A program made the position numbers and the translations under genes. Of a DNA stretch of 64,000 nucleotides, positions 35,085-43,420 are shown in pieces (the stretch's first letter is position 1; every line of letters begins with the position of its first letter). This DNA is from Hyalangium ruber (GTDB lineage: Bacteria > Myxococcota > Myxococcia > Myxococcales > Myxococcaceae): contig NZ_JAXIVS010000002.1 of assembly GCF_034259325.1 (NCBI RefSeq), positions 868,001-932,000 of the forward strand. Reading direction: 5' to 3'. Under the pieces are notes generated by a model. That model worked only from the letters and a program-made list of their open reading frames with translations. It made no database searches and was not told the origin of the DNA.

Positions 35085-36749
35085 ATGAGCCAGAGCGTGA
35101 GTCCAGAAGGTGCCCGGGTACGTTGGCTGGTGGCGGGGGCGGTGACGGCCTCGCCCACGGGTCGCCGGTTCCTCCTCAAGCCGGACACCTTCGCCGAGGA
35201 GCTGGCCAAGGCCGCCTCCGGGCTGCGCGTCAGCGTGCCGGACCGGCTTGGCGGGGCCGAGCAGCGCACCTTCGAGCTGTCCTTCGACAAGCTGCGCTCC
35301 TTCGGGGTGATGGAGCTGCTGGGCGCGGTGCCCGAGCTGAAGAAGCTCCAGGGGCTCACCGAGGGCTTCATGAAGGCCGACCCCTCCCGTCCGCTCACTC
35401 CGGACGAGGGCGCCGCGCGTGTGGCGGAGGTGGTGGGCGCCGGCCGGCTGTCGGCCGCGGTCTCCGCGGCGCTGGGGGGCACGCCTCCCGCGGCGGCTCC
35501 GACTCCCGCGAGCGCTCCGGCGGCGGCCTCCTCGGGTGGGGATGACCTCGTCGGCGAGCTGCTGGCCAAGGCGGAGGCCACCTCTCCCTCGGCGACGGCG
35601 AAGGCGGGGGTGGATGCGTTCGTGCGCGCCATGGCGCCCAAGGGCGCGGGCCCGGCGAAGATGACGCCGGATGCGCGCCGGGCGGTGCGGGATGCCATCG
35701 AGCTGGCGTTGATCCAGACGGGCAAGGACCTGCTGGCCGCCGAGCCGGTGGCGCGGCTGGAGTCCGCTTGGCGCGGGCTGAAGTTCCTGTTGGAGCAGTG
35801 CCCCACCGCCTCCGGCATCGCCGTCGAGGTGCTGGACGTGGAGCCCGCGCAGGTCCCCGATGCGCTGGAGAAGGCAGTGGAGGCCGAGCCGTTCGAGCGG
35901 CCGGACGTGTGCTTCGTCATCGACGCGACGGACGACGTGGCGCGGCTGCGCCGGCTGGCGGCGATCGGCGAGGAGTCCCAGGTGGCGGTGGTGGTGGCGG
36001 TGACGCCGGCGCTGCTGGGCACCACGCTGGCGGAGCTGCCCACGGCGCTGGAGGACGCGAAGCTGGGCACCACGGGAGACTGGGCAGAGCTGCGCAAGGA
36101 GGACTCCACGCGCTGGCTGAGCCCGGCGCTCAACCGAATCGTCCTGGCGAGCGAGAAGCGGGGGGTGCTCAACCGCGCGTGCTTCGCGAGCCCGGCGTTC
36201 GCGGTGGCGGCGATGATGTCGGCGAGCTTCCAGGCCACGGGCGGCTTCGCGCGCATCACCGGCAACGCGGGCGGATTGAGGGCTCCGGGGACGTGGGAGC
36301 CGCCGACCGGGAAGGACTCGGGCTCGGCCTATCCCACGGAGGCGTTCCTCTCCATCCGCGCGCAGACGCGGCTGTCGGAGCTGGGCGTGCTGGGCGTGGG
36401 CAGCGGGCGCAACACGGACATGTTGCTCTTGTCGGTGGCGCCGATGGCGTGCTCCAACGCGCACGTCATGCCGCTGCCGGCGCAGTTGCTCACTGGCCGA
36501 ATTGTTCGCTTCGCCCTGTGGGTGCGGGATCAGCTCCCGGCGGGCTCCAGCGCGAAGGACATGTCGGATCTCTTCTCGCAGGCCGCGCAGGTGTTCCTCT
36601 TCGGAGGCGCGGCGGACATCGGCAAGCTGGAGGCGCAGCTGGTGCCGGGCGAGGGCGGCAATCAGCTCATCCAGGTGGAGGCGGCGGTGAAGCCGGAGCA
36701 GGCGGGCACCCGCTTCCACCTCGCCTTCTCGCTGCCGCTGCGGCACTGA
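35085..36749 (+). CDS. single-chain TssB-TssC-like contractile sheath protein
   Basis: 554 residues. The N-terminal ~105 residues resemble TssB/VipA (RRFLLKPDTFAEEL, LRVSVPDRLGG, FELSFDKLRSF). An Ala/Pro-rich linker (about 135-165) leads to a TssC/VipB-like part: LESAWRGLKFLLEQC, SQVAVVVAVTPALLG, RWLSPALNRIVLA. In ordinary type VI systems these are two separate proteins. No other T6SS gene (TssJKLM, Hcp, VgrG, ClpV) lies within the window. The start ATG 35085 follows an AGGAG-like sequence. A hairpin (36762-36803) follows the stop. It could be a sheath-like structural protein of a divergent contractile machine or a regulatory homologue. Confidence 0.8.
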   Translation: MSQSVSPEGARVRWLVAGAVTASPTGRRFLLKPDTFAEELAKAASGLRVSVPDRLGGAEQRTFELSFDKLRSFGVMELLGAVPELKKLQGLTEGFMKADPSRPLTPDEGAARVAEVVGAGRLSAAVSAALGGTPPAAAPTPASAPAAASSGGDDLVGELLAKAEATSPSATAKAGVDAFVRAMAPKGAGPAKMTPDARRAVRDAIELALIQTGKDLLAAEPVARLESAWRGLKFLLEQCPTASGIAVEVLDVEPAQVPDALEKAVEAEPFERPDVCFVIDATDDVARLRRLAAIGEESQVAVVVAVTPALLGTTLAELPTALEDAKLGTTGDWAELRKEDSTRWLSPALNRIVLASEKRGVLNRACFASPAFAVAAMMSASFQATGGFARITGNAGGLRAPGTWEPPTGKDSGSAYPTEAFLSIRAQTRLSELGVLGVGSGRNTDMLLLSVAPMACSNAHVMPLPAQLLTGRIVRFALWVRDQLPAGSSAKDMSDLFSQAAQVFLFGGAADIGKLEAQLVPGEGGNQLIQVEAAVKPEQAGTRFHLAFSLPLRH

Positions 36750-36761
36750 GACGCACGCCCT

Positions 36762-36803
36762 CCCGTACACGTTCGGCCCTCTGGGGTTGAACGTGTACGC
36801 GGG
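36762..36803 (+). terminator. hairpin after the sheath-like gene
   Basis: GTACACGTTC (36765-36774) pairs with GAACGTGTAC (36789-36798), extended by CCC/GGG across a 2-nt bulge, with a 14-nt loop. It lies 13 bp past the stop of the sheath-like gene and before the toxin gene, so it probably ends transcription or separates the two units. There is no T-run. Confidence 0.5.
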
Positions 36804-36867
36804 CTCCGGGTTCCATGGGCGTCACACCGTGGTGCGTGGCGCGCCTGATGGGTGCATGCTGACAGTC

Positions 36868-38250
36868 ATGACGAGCGTCCCTGCACTGGTGCGTGTGGTC
36901 CTGCTCCTGTGCCTCACGGTCCATGTCGCATGCGCCACCTCGCAAGCGGGCATTGCGGACGGTGCCTCGCCCACGCCGGTGAAGACGAGTTCGCTGCCTG
37001 GAGGCCGCCTGCGCCTCTCCTTCGCCCCGACATCCGCCAACTCCGCTCAGGAGGTGCTGTGCTGGGAGGAGACCCAGGAGATGCTCACGCTCTTCCAAGC
37101 GGCCTTTCTGACGGATCGGCCTCAGATCCGAGTGATGTCACCCGCGTGGTCTGGACGCTCGGGTGAAGTTCCCACTGCAAAGTGGGAGGCGCGGCTGCGC
37201 GACCAGTTCTTGTCTCGCTTCGGTCCGACGCTGTTGCCACTCCCAGAGCGATTGGAACAGAGCCCGTTGTTCCAAGCGCTGAAGCTCTCGCCCCGCTATA
37301 TGGGGGCCGGGGTACGCGAGGCGGCCCGAGAGATGTTCGACTCTCCCGTCTTCGTTGCCAGCGTCTGCCTCTCGGTGCTGGTGTACTTCGCTGCATGGAT
37401 CGCGCCCGAGCCTCTCTTCACCAAGGCACTCGCGGCGACCGTGACGACGGTGCTGGCCATCACCGTGGGAATCCTGGAGCTGACGAACCTGGCGCTGGCT
37501 TGCCTGAAGCTCTATCGAGAGTCCGAGGCGGCCAGGACAGAAGACGAGCTGGAAGCGGCCGCGGAACACTTTGGCAAGGCCGTGGGAGGCACGACCCTCC
37601 GGGTGTTGATGTTGGTGGCAAGCTTTGGAGTGGCCAAGGGACTTCCGCCAGTGCCTCCGGGGAGTGCATGGACAGTGCTCGGGCCGCCTCGCTACGCGGT
37701 GGAAGGTGGACTGGCGCTAGGAGCTACGAGCACGGCGCACCTCGTCGCCGATGGCAGCCTCATCCTCAGCGGGGTTGCGACGGGTGAGGTGGCTCAGCGG
37801 CTCTGCGGAGGCCTCGCCGTCTGCGCGACGATGGAGGAGGTAGGCGGCGCACCCAAGCTGTCCACGCGGTATGGCCCACCCCACACGCGGCAGAACGCAG
37901 CACACAATGAGGCCATCGAGCGGGAGCTGGCCGCCCGCGAAGTGGCAGGACATACCGACCTGCGCAAGAACAAGGCGCAACTAAAGGCCAACGGCGACCC
38001 TGTTTTCGACTCCGACCCGGTGGATGGAACCCACTTTCGCAGACCCGATGTGTCCTCGCTCAGACCCGATGGGATACGGCACAACACCAACTATGTCTCC
38101 AACCCCAGGGACCTGAAGCGTGAGCTGGATGCCTTCGAGGCGATGAAACGCGCAGACCCCAAGGCGATTCAGGACCTGTACCTCCTGGATGGAACATTGC
38201 TTCGTCGACACGTGCCTCCCGGCGTGGCCTCCGCACTGGCGGGAGGCTAG
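36868..38250 (+). CDS. SitA-like polymorphic lipoprotein toxin
   Basis: 460 residues. The N-terminus has a lipoprotein-like signal (VVLLLCLTVHVAC). A conserved central part carries SPRYMGAGVREAAREMF and two hydrophobic segments (about 160-178 and 188-212), ending in ALGATSTAHLVADGSLI. I recognise this arrangement from myxobacterial SitA (SitA5-like) toxins, which move between kin by TraA/TraB outer-membrane exchange. The C-terminal ~125 residues (from YGPPHTRQNAAHNEAI) differ in style and hold DLRKNKAQ, FRRPDVSS and YVSNPRDLKRELDAF, suggestive of a restriction-like nuclease fold. The start is ATG 36868 (ATG 36856 possible). The gene sits 7 bp upstream of a putative immunity gene. Base composition looks less GC-rich than its neighbours (by eye). 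Confidence 0.72.
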   Translation: MTSVPALVRVVLLLCLTVHVACATSQAGIADGASPTPVKTSSLPGGRLRLSFAPTSANSAQEVLCWEETQEMLTLFQAAFLTDRPQIRVMSPAWSGRSGEVPTAKWEARLRDQFLSRFGPTLLPLPERLEQSPLFQALKLSPRYMGAGVREAAREMFDSPVFVASVCLSVLVYFAAWIAPEPLFTKALAATVTTVLAITVGILELTNLALACLKLYRESEAARTEDELEAAAEHFGKAVGGTTLRVLMLVASFGVAKGLPPVPPGSAWTVLGPPRYAVEGGLALGATSTAHLVADGSLILSGVATGEVAQRLCGGLAVCATMEEVGGAPKLSTRYGPPHTRQNAAHNEAIERELAAREVAGHTDLRKNKAQLKANGDPVFDSDPVDGTHFRRPDVSSLRPDGIRHNTNYVSNPRDLKRELDAFEAMKRADPKAIQDLYLLDGTLLRRHVPPGVASALAGG

Positions 38251-38257
38251 GCGAGCG

Positions 38258-39232
38258 ATGGCGCTAAAGCCCGACATGGCCCAGCTACAAGACGAGCTGA
38301 TCACGGTGTTCCATCAAGGCGACGAAGGCCGGGCACGCGCGCTCGTGTCGCGGCTTGGCGCGGAGCCCCGGCAAGCGAGGGCCGTGCTGGAAGCCATGCT
38401 GGAGAACCCCGAGGCCCGAGTGAGGCAAGCAGCGGCGTTCGGGCTCGGCGAGCTAGGAGGATCGGCCAGCGCACGGCGCCTGGAGCAGCAACTCGCCCTT
38501 GAAGAGACCCGGGGTGATTACGACGGGGAATCCGTCGCAGAGGTCATCACCCAGGCGCTGAGCCGCATCAAGGAGACGGGCGCACGGGCAACTCTGGTGC
38601 GGAGACTGAAGCGACTGGTGACTGGCTCGCCGCAGCCCTCGGAGGTCACTCTGCTGGCACGCGCGCTGTGGAGAAACAGGCACCCCGAGCTGCTGCCTGC
38701 CGTGCAGCAAAGCATGGAGCAGCTCTCTCTCCCTGCGCCGAGTTCCTTGCACGGACTGAGGGTGCTCCTAGAGAAACCGCCGGAAGCGCTGGGTGCGTGG
38801 GCCCGAGAGCCAGCGATCCCCGTGGAGTACAAGACACGTGTGCTCACGGTTCTGGAGGAGGACGTGCCAGAGCACTGGGCCTCCACGCTGACGGCGTTCA
38901 TCGCCACGGCCCGGATGCTCCTTCCCCAGGCGGTGAGCCAGGAGGGCGAAGCGGCAGACTACTGCGAGCGTCTGTTCAGCCTGCTGCTCCTGCATCGAGA
39001 GCGTCTCCTGGGGGCCCTACCGGCAGAGGCCCGCACGGAACTGCACGCAGTCGCTCGGGCTTTGGTGGCGGCAACCTCCATGGGCTGTGCCGTCCGAGCC
39101 GCGGTCATGCTCAAGCTCGTGGGACGAGAGGAAGACGCAGCACTCCTCGAGGCCCATCGCCCCGGCGATGCCACCTTCGCCAAGGTCTTCGATGACGCCG
39201 CGCACGCGCTGCGCGGCCCTCGAAGGAGCTGA
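38258..39232 (+). CDS. putative SitI-like immunity protein, HEAT-like repeats
   Basis: 324 residues, cytoplasmic, all-helical, with HEAT-like units at the start (EARVRQAAAFGLGELGG, ALSRIKETGARATLVRRL). It begins 7 bp after the toxin stop, preceded by GGGAGG, so it is co-expressed with the toxin. Position immediately downstream of a polymorphic toxin and lack of enzymatic motifs argue for an immunity role (inference from context). It shares no evident sequence with the giant retron-linked HEAT protein beyond the repeat type. Confidence 0.65.
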   Translation: MALKPDMAQLQDELITVFHQGDEGRARALVSRLGAEPRQARAVLEAMLENPEARVRQAAAFGLGELGGSASARRLEQQLALEETRGDYDGESVAEVITQALSRIKETGARATLVRRLKRLVTGSPQPSEVTLLARALWRNRHPELLPAVQQSMEQLSLPAPSSLHGLRVLLEKPPEALGAWAREPAIPVEYKTRVLTVLEEDVPEHWASTLTAFIATARMLLPQAVSQEGEAADYCERLFSLLLLHRERLLGALPAEARTELHAVARALVAATSMGCAVRAAVMLKLVGREEDAALLEAHRPGDATFAKVFDDAAHALRGPRRS

Positions 39233-39265
39233 CCTGCCTCTCACTCATGTTTCGCTGGAGCCTGC

Positions 39266-39703
39266 TCAGTGCCGCGCGAGCAGTTGCTGGTGCCGCTCGG
39301 AGAGCAGCGAGGGCGCCACCCTGCGCCGCAGCCCCTCGAACACCCGGGCGTCCTCGCCCGCCAGACTCGCGCCCAGCTCCCGCGCCTCCAGGAAGAGCTC
39401 CAGCGCCAGGCCCCACCGCAGCCCCGCCCGCGCTCCCTCGCCCTGCTCGCTCAGCAGCTCTCCCTCTTCGGCCACCAGCCGCGCCAGCACCACCACCCGC
39501 TGGGGATGACCCAACAGCCGGGCTGTCGAGGCCGCGTCCGCCATCGTCAGCACGCTGTACTCCATGCCCAGCGTCGCCAGCGCCGTCTCCCGGATGAGCC
39601 GATGGGCCTCCTCGGGCCGCTGTTCCTGCCGCGCCTTCAGCAGGGCCTTGAGGGCCTGGGCGAACTGCTCGATGAGGCGCTCGATGTAGTCCTTGGTGAT
39701 CAT
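39266..39703 (-). CDS. DUF6483-like small helical protein
   Basis: 145 residues from ATG 39703, which overlaps the stop of the membrane-protein gene upstream (ATGA). The opening MITKDYIERLIEQFAQALKA and the following helical pattern resemble DUF6483, of unknown function. The rest is helical with many Leu, Ala and Glu. It is last in a three-gene minus-strand operon with overlapping stops and starts. It converges on the immunity gene with 33 bp between. Confidence 0.7.
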   Translation of the reverse strand: MITKDYIERLIEQFAQALKALLKARQEQRPEEAHRLIRETALATLGMEYSVLTMADAASTARLLGHPQRVVVLARLVAEEGELLSEQGEGARAGLRWGLALELFLEARELGASLAGEDARVFEGLRRRVAPSLLSERHQQLLARH

Positions 39704-40248
39704 GCGGAAGTCGTCGGCCACGGCCAGTGGCCCTTGGGGAGCTGCAACGCCGCGTACAAGTCCCTTGCTCCCGAGCCGAGCACACCCACCGCCATGAGGC
39801 TGAGCGTGACACGCAGCGCTTGCGGCACGGGAGCGGGCTCGGCCAAGAACTCCGTGGGCAGCCGCCACCACGCGAGCAGTACGGGCACGAGGTATGCCAG
39901 CGCCGCGCCATAGATGATGGCCATCACCGTGTGCATGCAGCGCTCGCCCGGGAACACTCCGCCGAGCGGTCGCCGCACCGCGTCCTCCACCACGAAGTCA
40001 GCCAGGGTGATAACGATCTCCGCGGCGATGAGGAGCGCGAGCACCGCCGCCCAGGCCCCTCGCCACGCCACCCACGGCAGGCTCCCGAAGAGAATCGAGT
40101 AGAGGAAGTCGCGCGCGGCGTGGAGCAGCAACTCGGGCCGGCTACCGGGGACTCCCGCGGGCAGCCGCGCCCGCCACTCGTGGTAGTAGAGCGTGTCGAG
40201 CGCCCCCAGCGCTCCCTGGGTAGCGAGCAGCCACAGCGCGATGCTCAT
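39700..40248 (-). CDS. integral membrane protein, function unknown
   Basis: 182 residues, ATG 40248, with four or five TM segments (MSIALWLLATQGALGALDT; AVLALLIAAEIVITLADF; VMAIIYGAALAYLVPVLLAW; LRVTLSLMAVGVLGSGA). A conserved-looking cytoplasmic LYYHEWRARLP and PGERCMHTVMAI lie between. I do not recognise a named family. Start and stop overlap both neighbours by 4 bp, so it is translationally coupled to the DUF4166-like and DUF6483-like genes. Confidence 0.75.
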   Translation of the reverse strand: MSIALWLLATQGALGALDTLYYHEWRARLPAGVPGSRPELLLHAARDFLYSILFGSLPWVAWRGAWAAVLALLIAAEIVITLADFVVEDAVRRPLGGVFPGERCMHTVMAIIYGAALAYLVPVLLAWWRLPTEFLAEPAPVPQALRVTLSLMAVGVLGSGARDLYAALQLPKGHWPWPTTSA

Positions 40249-40805
40249 GACGCCTGCTCCTCGGGACGGACGAGGCCCTCGTAGGTGAGCAGCCAGTCCG
40301 TGAAGGCGGTGCCGATCCGCACCCGGACGCGCATGCCTCCCGGGGCTTCGGTGGCCAGGCCTTCCACGCGGGGCGCCAGCACCCGAGGCATCCGCAGACG
40401 CCAGGGCCCCAGGCAGAGCCACGCTCCCACCTGCTCGTAGGCCAGGCCCCCCTCCACCGCGCTCAACTGGAAGACACACTCCACGGGGCCGAAGCGCTCC
40501 CCCATCCGCCCTCCCTCCCAGGCGCGCTGCACCGTGGAGAGCGCATGGCCTCCGAAGGTGCGCTCCCAGCATTGGGTGTCCCGCTCCCGCCGGACGCTCA
40601 GGCGGGTGGGCACGTCCTCTCCCGGGGCGGGGAAGCGGCACAGCCACCCCACGAGCGCGGACAGCGCGCCCTCGCCCCGGCGAATGACGAAGCGCCCCGT
40701 GGCGCTCCCCTCCTCGTGCATGCGACGGACGAGGGGCGGCAGGGTCTCCCAGTGGGCTCCGAGCATCCCCGCATAGAGCGAGGGAGCCGGCACGGACGTG
40801 AGCAA
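40245..40805 (-). CDS. DUF4166-like protein
   Basis: About 186 residues. The pattern SLYAGMLGAHWETLPPLVRR, then MHEEGSATGRFVIRRGEG, RDTQCWERTFGG and RMPRVLAPRVE fits DUF4166, often found beside or fused to saccharopine-dehydrogenase-like or membrane proteins; its function is unknown. I chose a TTG start at 40805 because GGAGG lies 4 bases upstream; a GTG at 40793 is the alternative. Longer frames upstream would overlap the acetyltransferase gene. First gene of the operon ending at 39266. Confidence 0.7.
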   Translation of the reverse strand: MLTSVPAPSLYAGMLGAHWETLPPLVRRMHEEGSATGRFVIRRGEGALSALVGWLCRFPAPGEDVPTRLSVRRERDTQCWERTFGGHALSTVQRAWEGGRMGERFGPVECVFQLSAVEGGLAYEQVGAWLCLGPWRLRMPRVLAPRVEGLATEAPGGMRVRVRIGTAFTDWLLTYEGLVRPEEQAS

Positions 40806-40891
40806 GGAACCTCCAGGAGCAGCGAGTGCCTCGCAGCATACGCCGCCGTCCCGGCGCGGAGCAGGGCCCGCTCCCTTGGCTCCCGGCAGGC

Positions 40892-41419
40892 TCAGCCCTT
40901 CAGCCGCAGCAGGTAGGCTTCCAGGAACACCGTGGGCATATCCAGGTCTCCCTCGGGCGTGCGCACATAGCCGCGCCGCTGGTACATGCGCGCCACGCCC
41001 TGCGCCCCCCGGCGCACGTGCAGCGCCACCGCGTCCACGCCCCACTGGCGCGCGAGTGCCTCCACCGCGTCCATCAGCGGGCGAGACAGGCCCTGCCCGT
41101 GGTAGCGCACCGCCGTGGCCAGGTGCCGCAGGTCCGCGGTGTTCGGCGTCCACGCCTCCGAGTCCGGTGCCCCTGGCGGAAAGAGCGCCACCGTGCCCAC
41201 CACCTCCCCGTCCACCTCCGCTACCAGCACCGTGGCCACCGCGCGCTTGCTCGCCACGTCCCGAAGCGTGCGCTTGCGCTCCTCGGTGTAGACCACCTCC
41301 GGCAGCTTCTGGGCGTATTGCGTCACGTACGCCTCGACGAGCAGCTCGCCGATGATGCCGTCATCCTCCGGGCGTGCCTCGCGGATGCGCACCCGGCCCA
41401 CCACGTCCGTCTCGCTCAT
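40892..41419 (-). CDS. GNAT-family N-acetyltransferase
   Basis: 175 residues from ATG 41419. GNAT pattern: VRIREARPEDDGII at the start, VLVAEVDGEVVGTVALF, the acetyl-CoA loop around RYHGQGLSRPLMDAVE, and VARMYQRRGYVRTPEGD. It transfers an acetyl group from acetyl-CoA to an amine; the substrate is unknown. It lies 86 bp upstream of the DUF4166-like gene on the same strand. Confidence 0.88.
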   Translation of the reverse strand: MSETDVVGRVRIREARPEDDGIIGELLVEAYVTQYAQKLPEVVYTEERKRTLRDVASKRAVATVLVAEVDGEVVGTVALFPPGAPDSEAWTPNTADLRHLATAVRYHGQGLSRPLMDAVEALARQWGVDAVALHVRRGAQGVARMYQRRGYVRTPEGDLDMPTVFLEAYLLRLKG

Positions 41420-41471
41420 GCGGCGCGCTCTACCAACGTTCGGGCATTGAACCAACCTCCTCGCCCATCGC

Positions 41472-41930
41472 TCAGCGCAGCAGCTTCAACGTGGACAGCG
41501 AGAGCTCCACCTTCGCCGAGCGCGGGCCGTAGTCCCGCTCGGGCGCGGTGAAGGTGAAGAGCAGGAAGCGGTCCGGGCGCGGCAGGAAGTACACCAGCGT
41601 GCGGTGGGTGCCCTCCTGGAACTCGTAGCGCGCCACGGGCCCCGCGGGGAGCGTCCCCTGCGAGGTGCTCACCCGCTTGCCCGGCACCGACACGCCCGCG
41701 GCGCCCAACACCGCCTCCGGCAGCGCCTCCAGCGCGGGCGGAGTGCCCGGCACCGAGCGTACCTCTACCCCACCCTCGAAGCGCGCCACCGCCGGCGGAC
41801 CTGGCTCCTCCGAGGAGAGCTTCACCCCCGAGGGTGGCTCGTACTCGAACCCCAGGGCCTGGGAGGAGACGGGGCGCGAGCACCCCACGGCGAGCAGCAC
41901 GGCCAGCAGCGACAGGCAGGAGCGACGCAT
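41472..41930 (-). CDS. small lipoprotein, function unknown
   Basis: 152 residues from ATG 41930: MRRSCLSLLAVLLAVGC gives a textbook lipoprotein signal (cleavage before the Cys of AVGC). The mature part is a single domain with alternating beta-like stretches (RTLVYFLPRPDRFLLFTFTAP) and resembles no family I can name with confidence. It diverges from the ECF sigma gene at 42012. Confidence 0.75.
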   Translation of the reverse strand: MRRSCLSLLAVLLAVGCSRPVSSQALGFEYEPPSGVKLSSEEPGPPAVARFEGGVEVRSVPGTPPALEALPEAVLGAAGVSVPGKRVSTSQGTLPAGPVARYEFQEGTHRTLVYFLPRPDRFLLFTFTAPERDYGPRSAKVELSLSTLKLLR

Positions 41931-42011
41931 GGGCCAGGACTCTGCCACAGCAGGAAGCGCTCCGGCCCCCCTAGGCACGACCAGGAGGCTCGTCTACATT
42001 CCGAATAGGAC

Positions 42012-42566
42012 ATGATGGGTCAGGCGTCAGCAAACCACCTTGAGGAGTTGTATCGGCGCTTCGCCCCCGCCATCAACCGGCGCGCCCTGGGCATGCTCCA
42101 GGACCCTGCCGAGGCCCATGACGTGATGCAGGACACCTTCCTCGCCTACATGGGCAACGAGGCCTCCCTGAGAGGAGAGGCCGATGTCTTCACCGTGCTC
42201 TACCAGATCGCCACCTACAAGGCCGTGGACCGCCTGCGCCGCAAGTCGCGCTGGTCCGGCGTCCTCGGCTCGCTCGACGTGAAGGAGGAGGAGGACTCCA
42301 ACCTCCCGGGCGCGTGGGCGCAGTCCTCGAACGAGGGAGGCATGACGCGCGTGGAGGCGCTCCGGGACCTGGCCCTGCTGACCCAGGACGAGGAGCCGCG
42401 CACGCTCACCGCCGCCGTCCTCTACTTCGTCGAGGGCCACACCCAGGAGGAGGTGGCGAGGATTCTCGGCTTCGAGGACCGCAAGCACGTCTCCCACCTG
42501 CTGCGTGACTTCGCCGCGAGGGCCCGCGAGCGCGGCGCCCGGCTCGGCAAGCGAGGGACGTCATGA
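42012..42566 (+). CDS. ECF-type RNA polymerase sigma factor
   Basis: 184 residues. Region 2 (HLEELYRRFAPAINRRAL, PAEAHDVMQDTFLAYM, YQIATYKAVDRLRRKSR) and region 4 (YFVEGHTQEEVARILGFED, then HLLRDFAARARE) are clear, with a short linker and no extra domain. It would direct RNA polymerase to an unknown promoter set. The stop overlaps the next gene by 4 bp; that gene is the likely anti-sigma factor. ATG 42012 or 42015 are equally possible starts, with AGGA just upstream. Confidence 0.9.
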   Translation: MMGQASANHLEELYRRFAPAINRRALGMLQDPAEAHDVMQDTFLAYMGNEASLRGEADVFTVLYQIATYKAVDRLRRKSRWSGVLGSLDVKEEEDSNLPGAWAQSSNEGGMTRVEALRDLALLTQDEEPRTLTAAVLYFVEGHTQEEVARILGFEDRKHVSHLLRDFAARARERGARLGKRGTS

Positions 42567-43306
42567 CGCCCGAGTCCCGGCGTATCCCCGACGCGCTGCT
42601 CGATCGCTACCTCTCGGGCGCGCTCGACCCGGAGGCGAAGCGCCAACTGGAGGCAACCCTGGCCCAGTCTCCCTGGGACAAGGCCCGGCTGGCGGAGTTG
42701 CGCGCGGACTCGGCCGCCTTCCTGCTGCAGCATCCCCCTGCTCCCTTCGTGGCGCGCGTCCAGAAAGCCGAGCGGCCAGCTTGGTGGCGAAGCTGGCCCG
42801 TACTGCTCGCCCCGGCGCTCGCGACGGCCATGCTGACGCTTCTGGTGTTCCAACCACAGATTGAGCAGCTACTCCAAACTCTGATTGAGGGTGACCCGTA
42901 CACCGTCAAGGGCTCGGTGATGCTGGTGCTGCACCGCAAGGTCGGCGAGAGCAGCGTCCAGGTCTCTTCGGGCGACACCCTCTCGCCCGGGGATGCCATC
43001 CGGTTCGAGGCGAAGGCCTCCAATAACGGCTTCCTCGCGGTGGTGGGCCGGGACGCGAAGGGCGTCATCACCGTCTATCACCCCTTCGGCGGCACGGCCG
43101 CGCACCCTTACGAGGCGAGCCAGCCGCTGCTACCGGAGGCCGTTGCGTTGGACGACACCCTCGGCCGCGAAGACGTGTACGCCTTGTTCTCGCAACAAGC
43201 CTTCGAGCTGGACTGGGCTGTGCGCGCTCTGGAGGAAGGCCGCTCGCTCCCGCAGGCTGCCCCCAAGGGCATCTCGGTGGGGCACACCTTCTTCGTGAAG
43301 AAATAA
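42563..43306 (+). CDS. putative membrane anti-sigma factor with DUF4384-like C-terminus
   Basis: 247 residues. The cytoplasmic N-terminal part (PDALLDRYLSGALDPEAKRQ) resembles zinc-finger-less anti-sigma domains, followed by one TM helix (about 76-96, PVLLAPALATAMLTLLVF). The periplasmic part (GDTLSPGDAIRFEAKASNNG, FLAVVGRDAKGVITVYHPFGG) matches the DUF4384-like fold. Overlap with the ECF sigma gene and one TM helix support an anti-sigma role (inference). A 114-bp gap separates it from the acyltransferase gene. Confidence 0.75.
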   Translation: MTPESRRIPDALLDRYLSGALDPEAKRQLEATLAQSPWDKARLAELRADSAAFLLQHPPAPFVARVQKAERPAWWRSWPVLLAPALATAMLTLLVFQPQIEQLLQTLIEGDPYTVKGSVMLVLHRKVGESSVQVSSGDTLSPGDAIRFEAKASNNGFLAVVGRDAKGVITVYHPFGGTAAHPYEASQPLLPEAVALDDTLGREDVYALFSQQAFELDWAVRALEEGRSLPQAAPKGISVGHTFFVKK

Positions 43307-43420
43307 TTCCCACGAAATTCGGGTCCGGCGACCAACTCCGTGAGGGCCACGGCGGGGGAGCCGTGCCTCATTCCGCACAATCCATCCACCGCCACATGTG
43401 CCCTCCCAAGGAGAGGACCC

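Noticed and set aside
34920-36770. 616-codon minus-strand frame
   Set aside because: Antisense to the sheath-like protein; an Arg/His/Gln-rich shadow frame.
36787-36867. Upstream extension of the SitA-like toxin frame
   Set aside because: It begins within the hairpin after the sheath-like gene and places residues ahead of the signal peptide.
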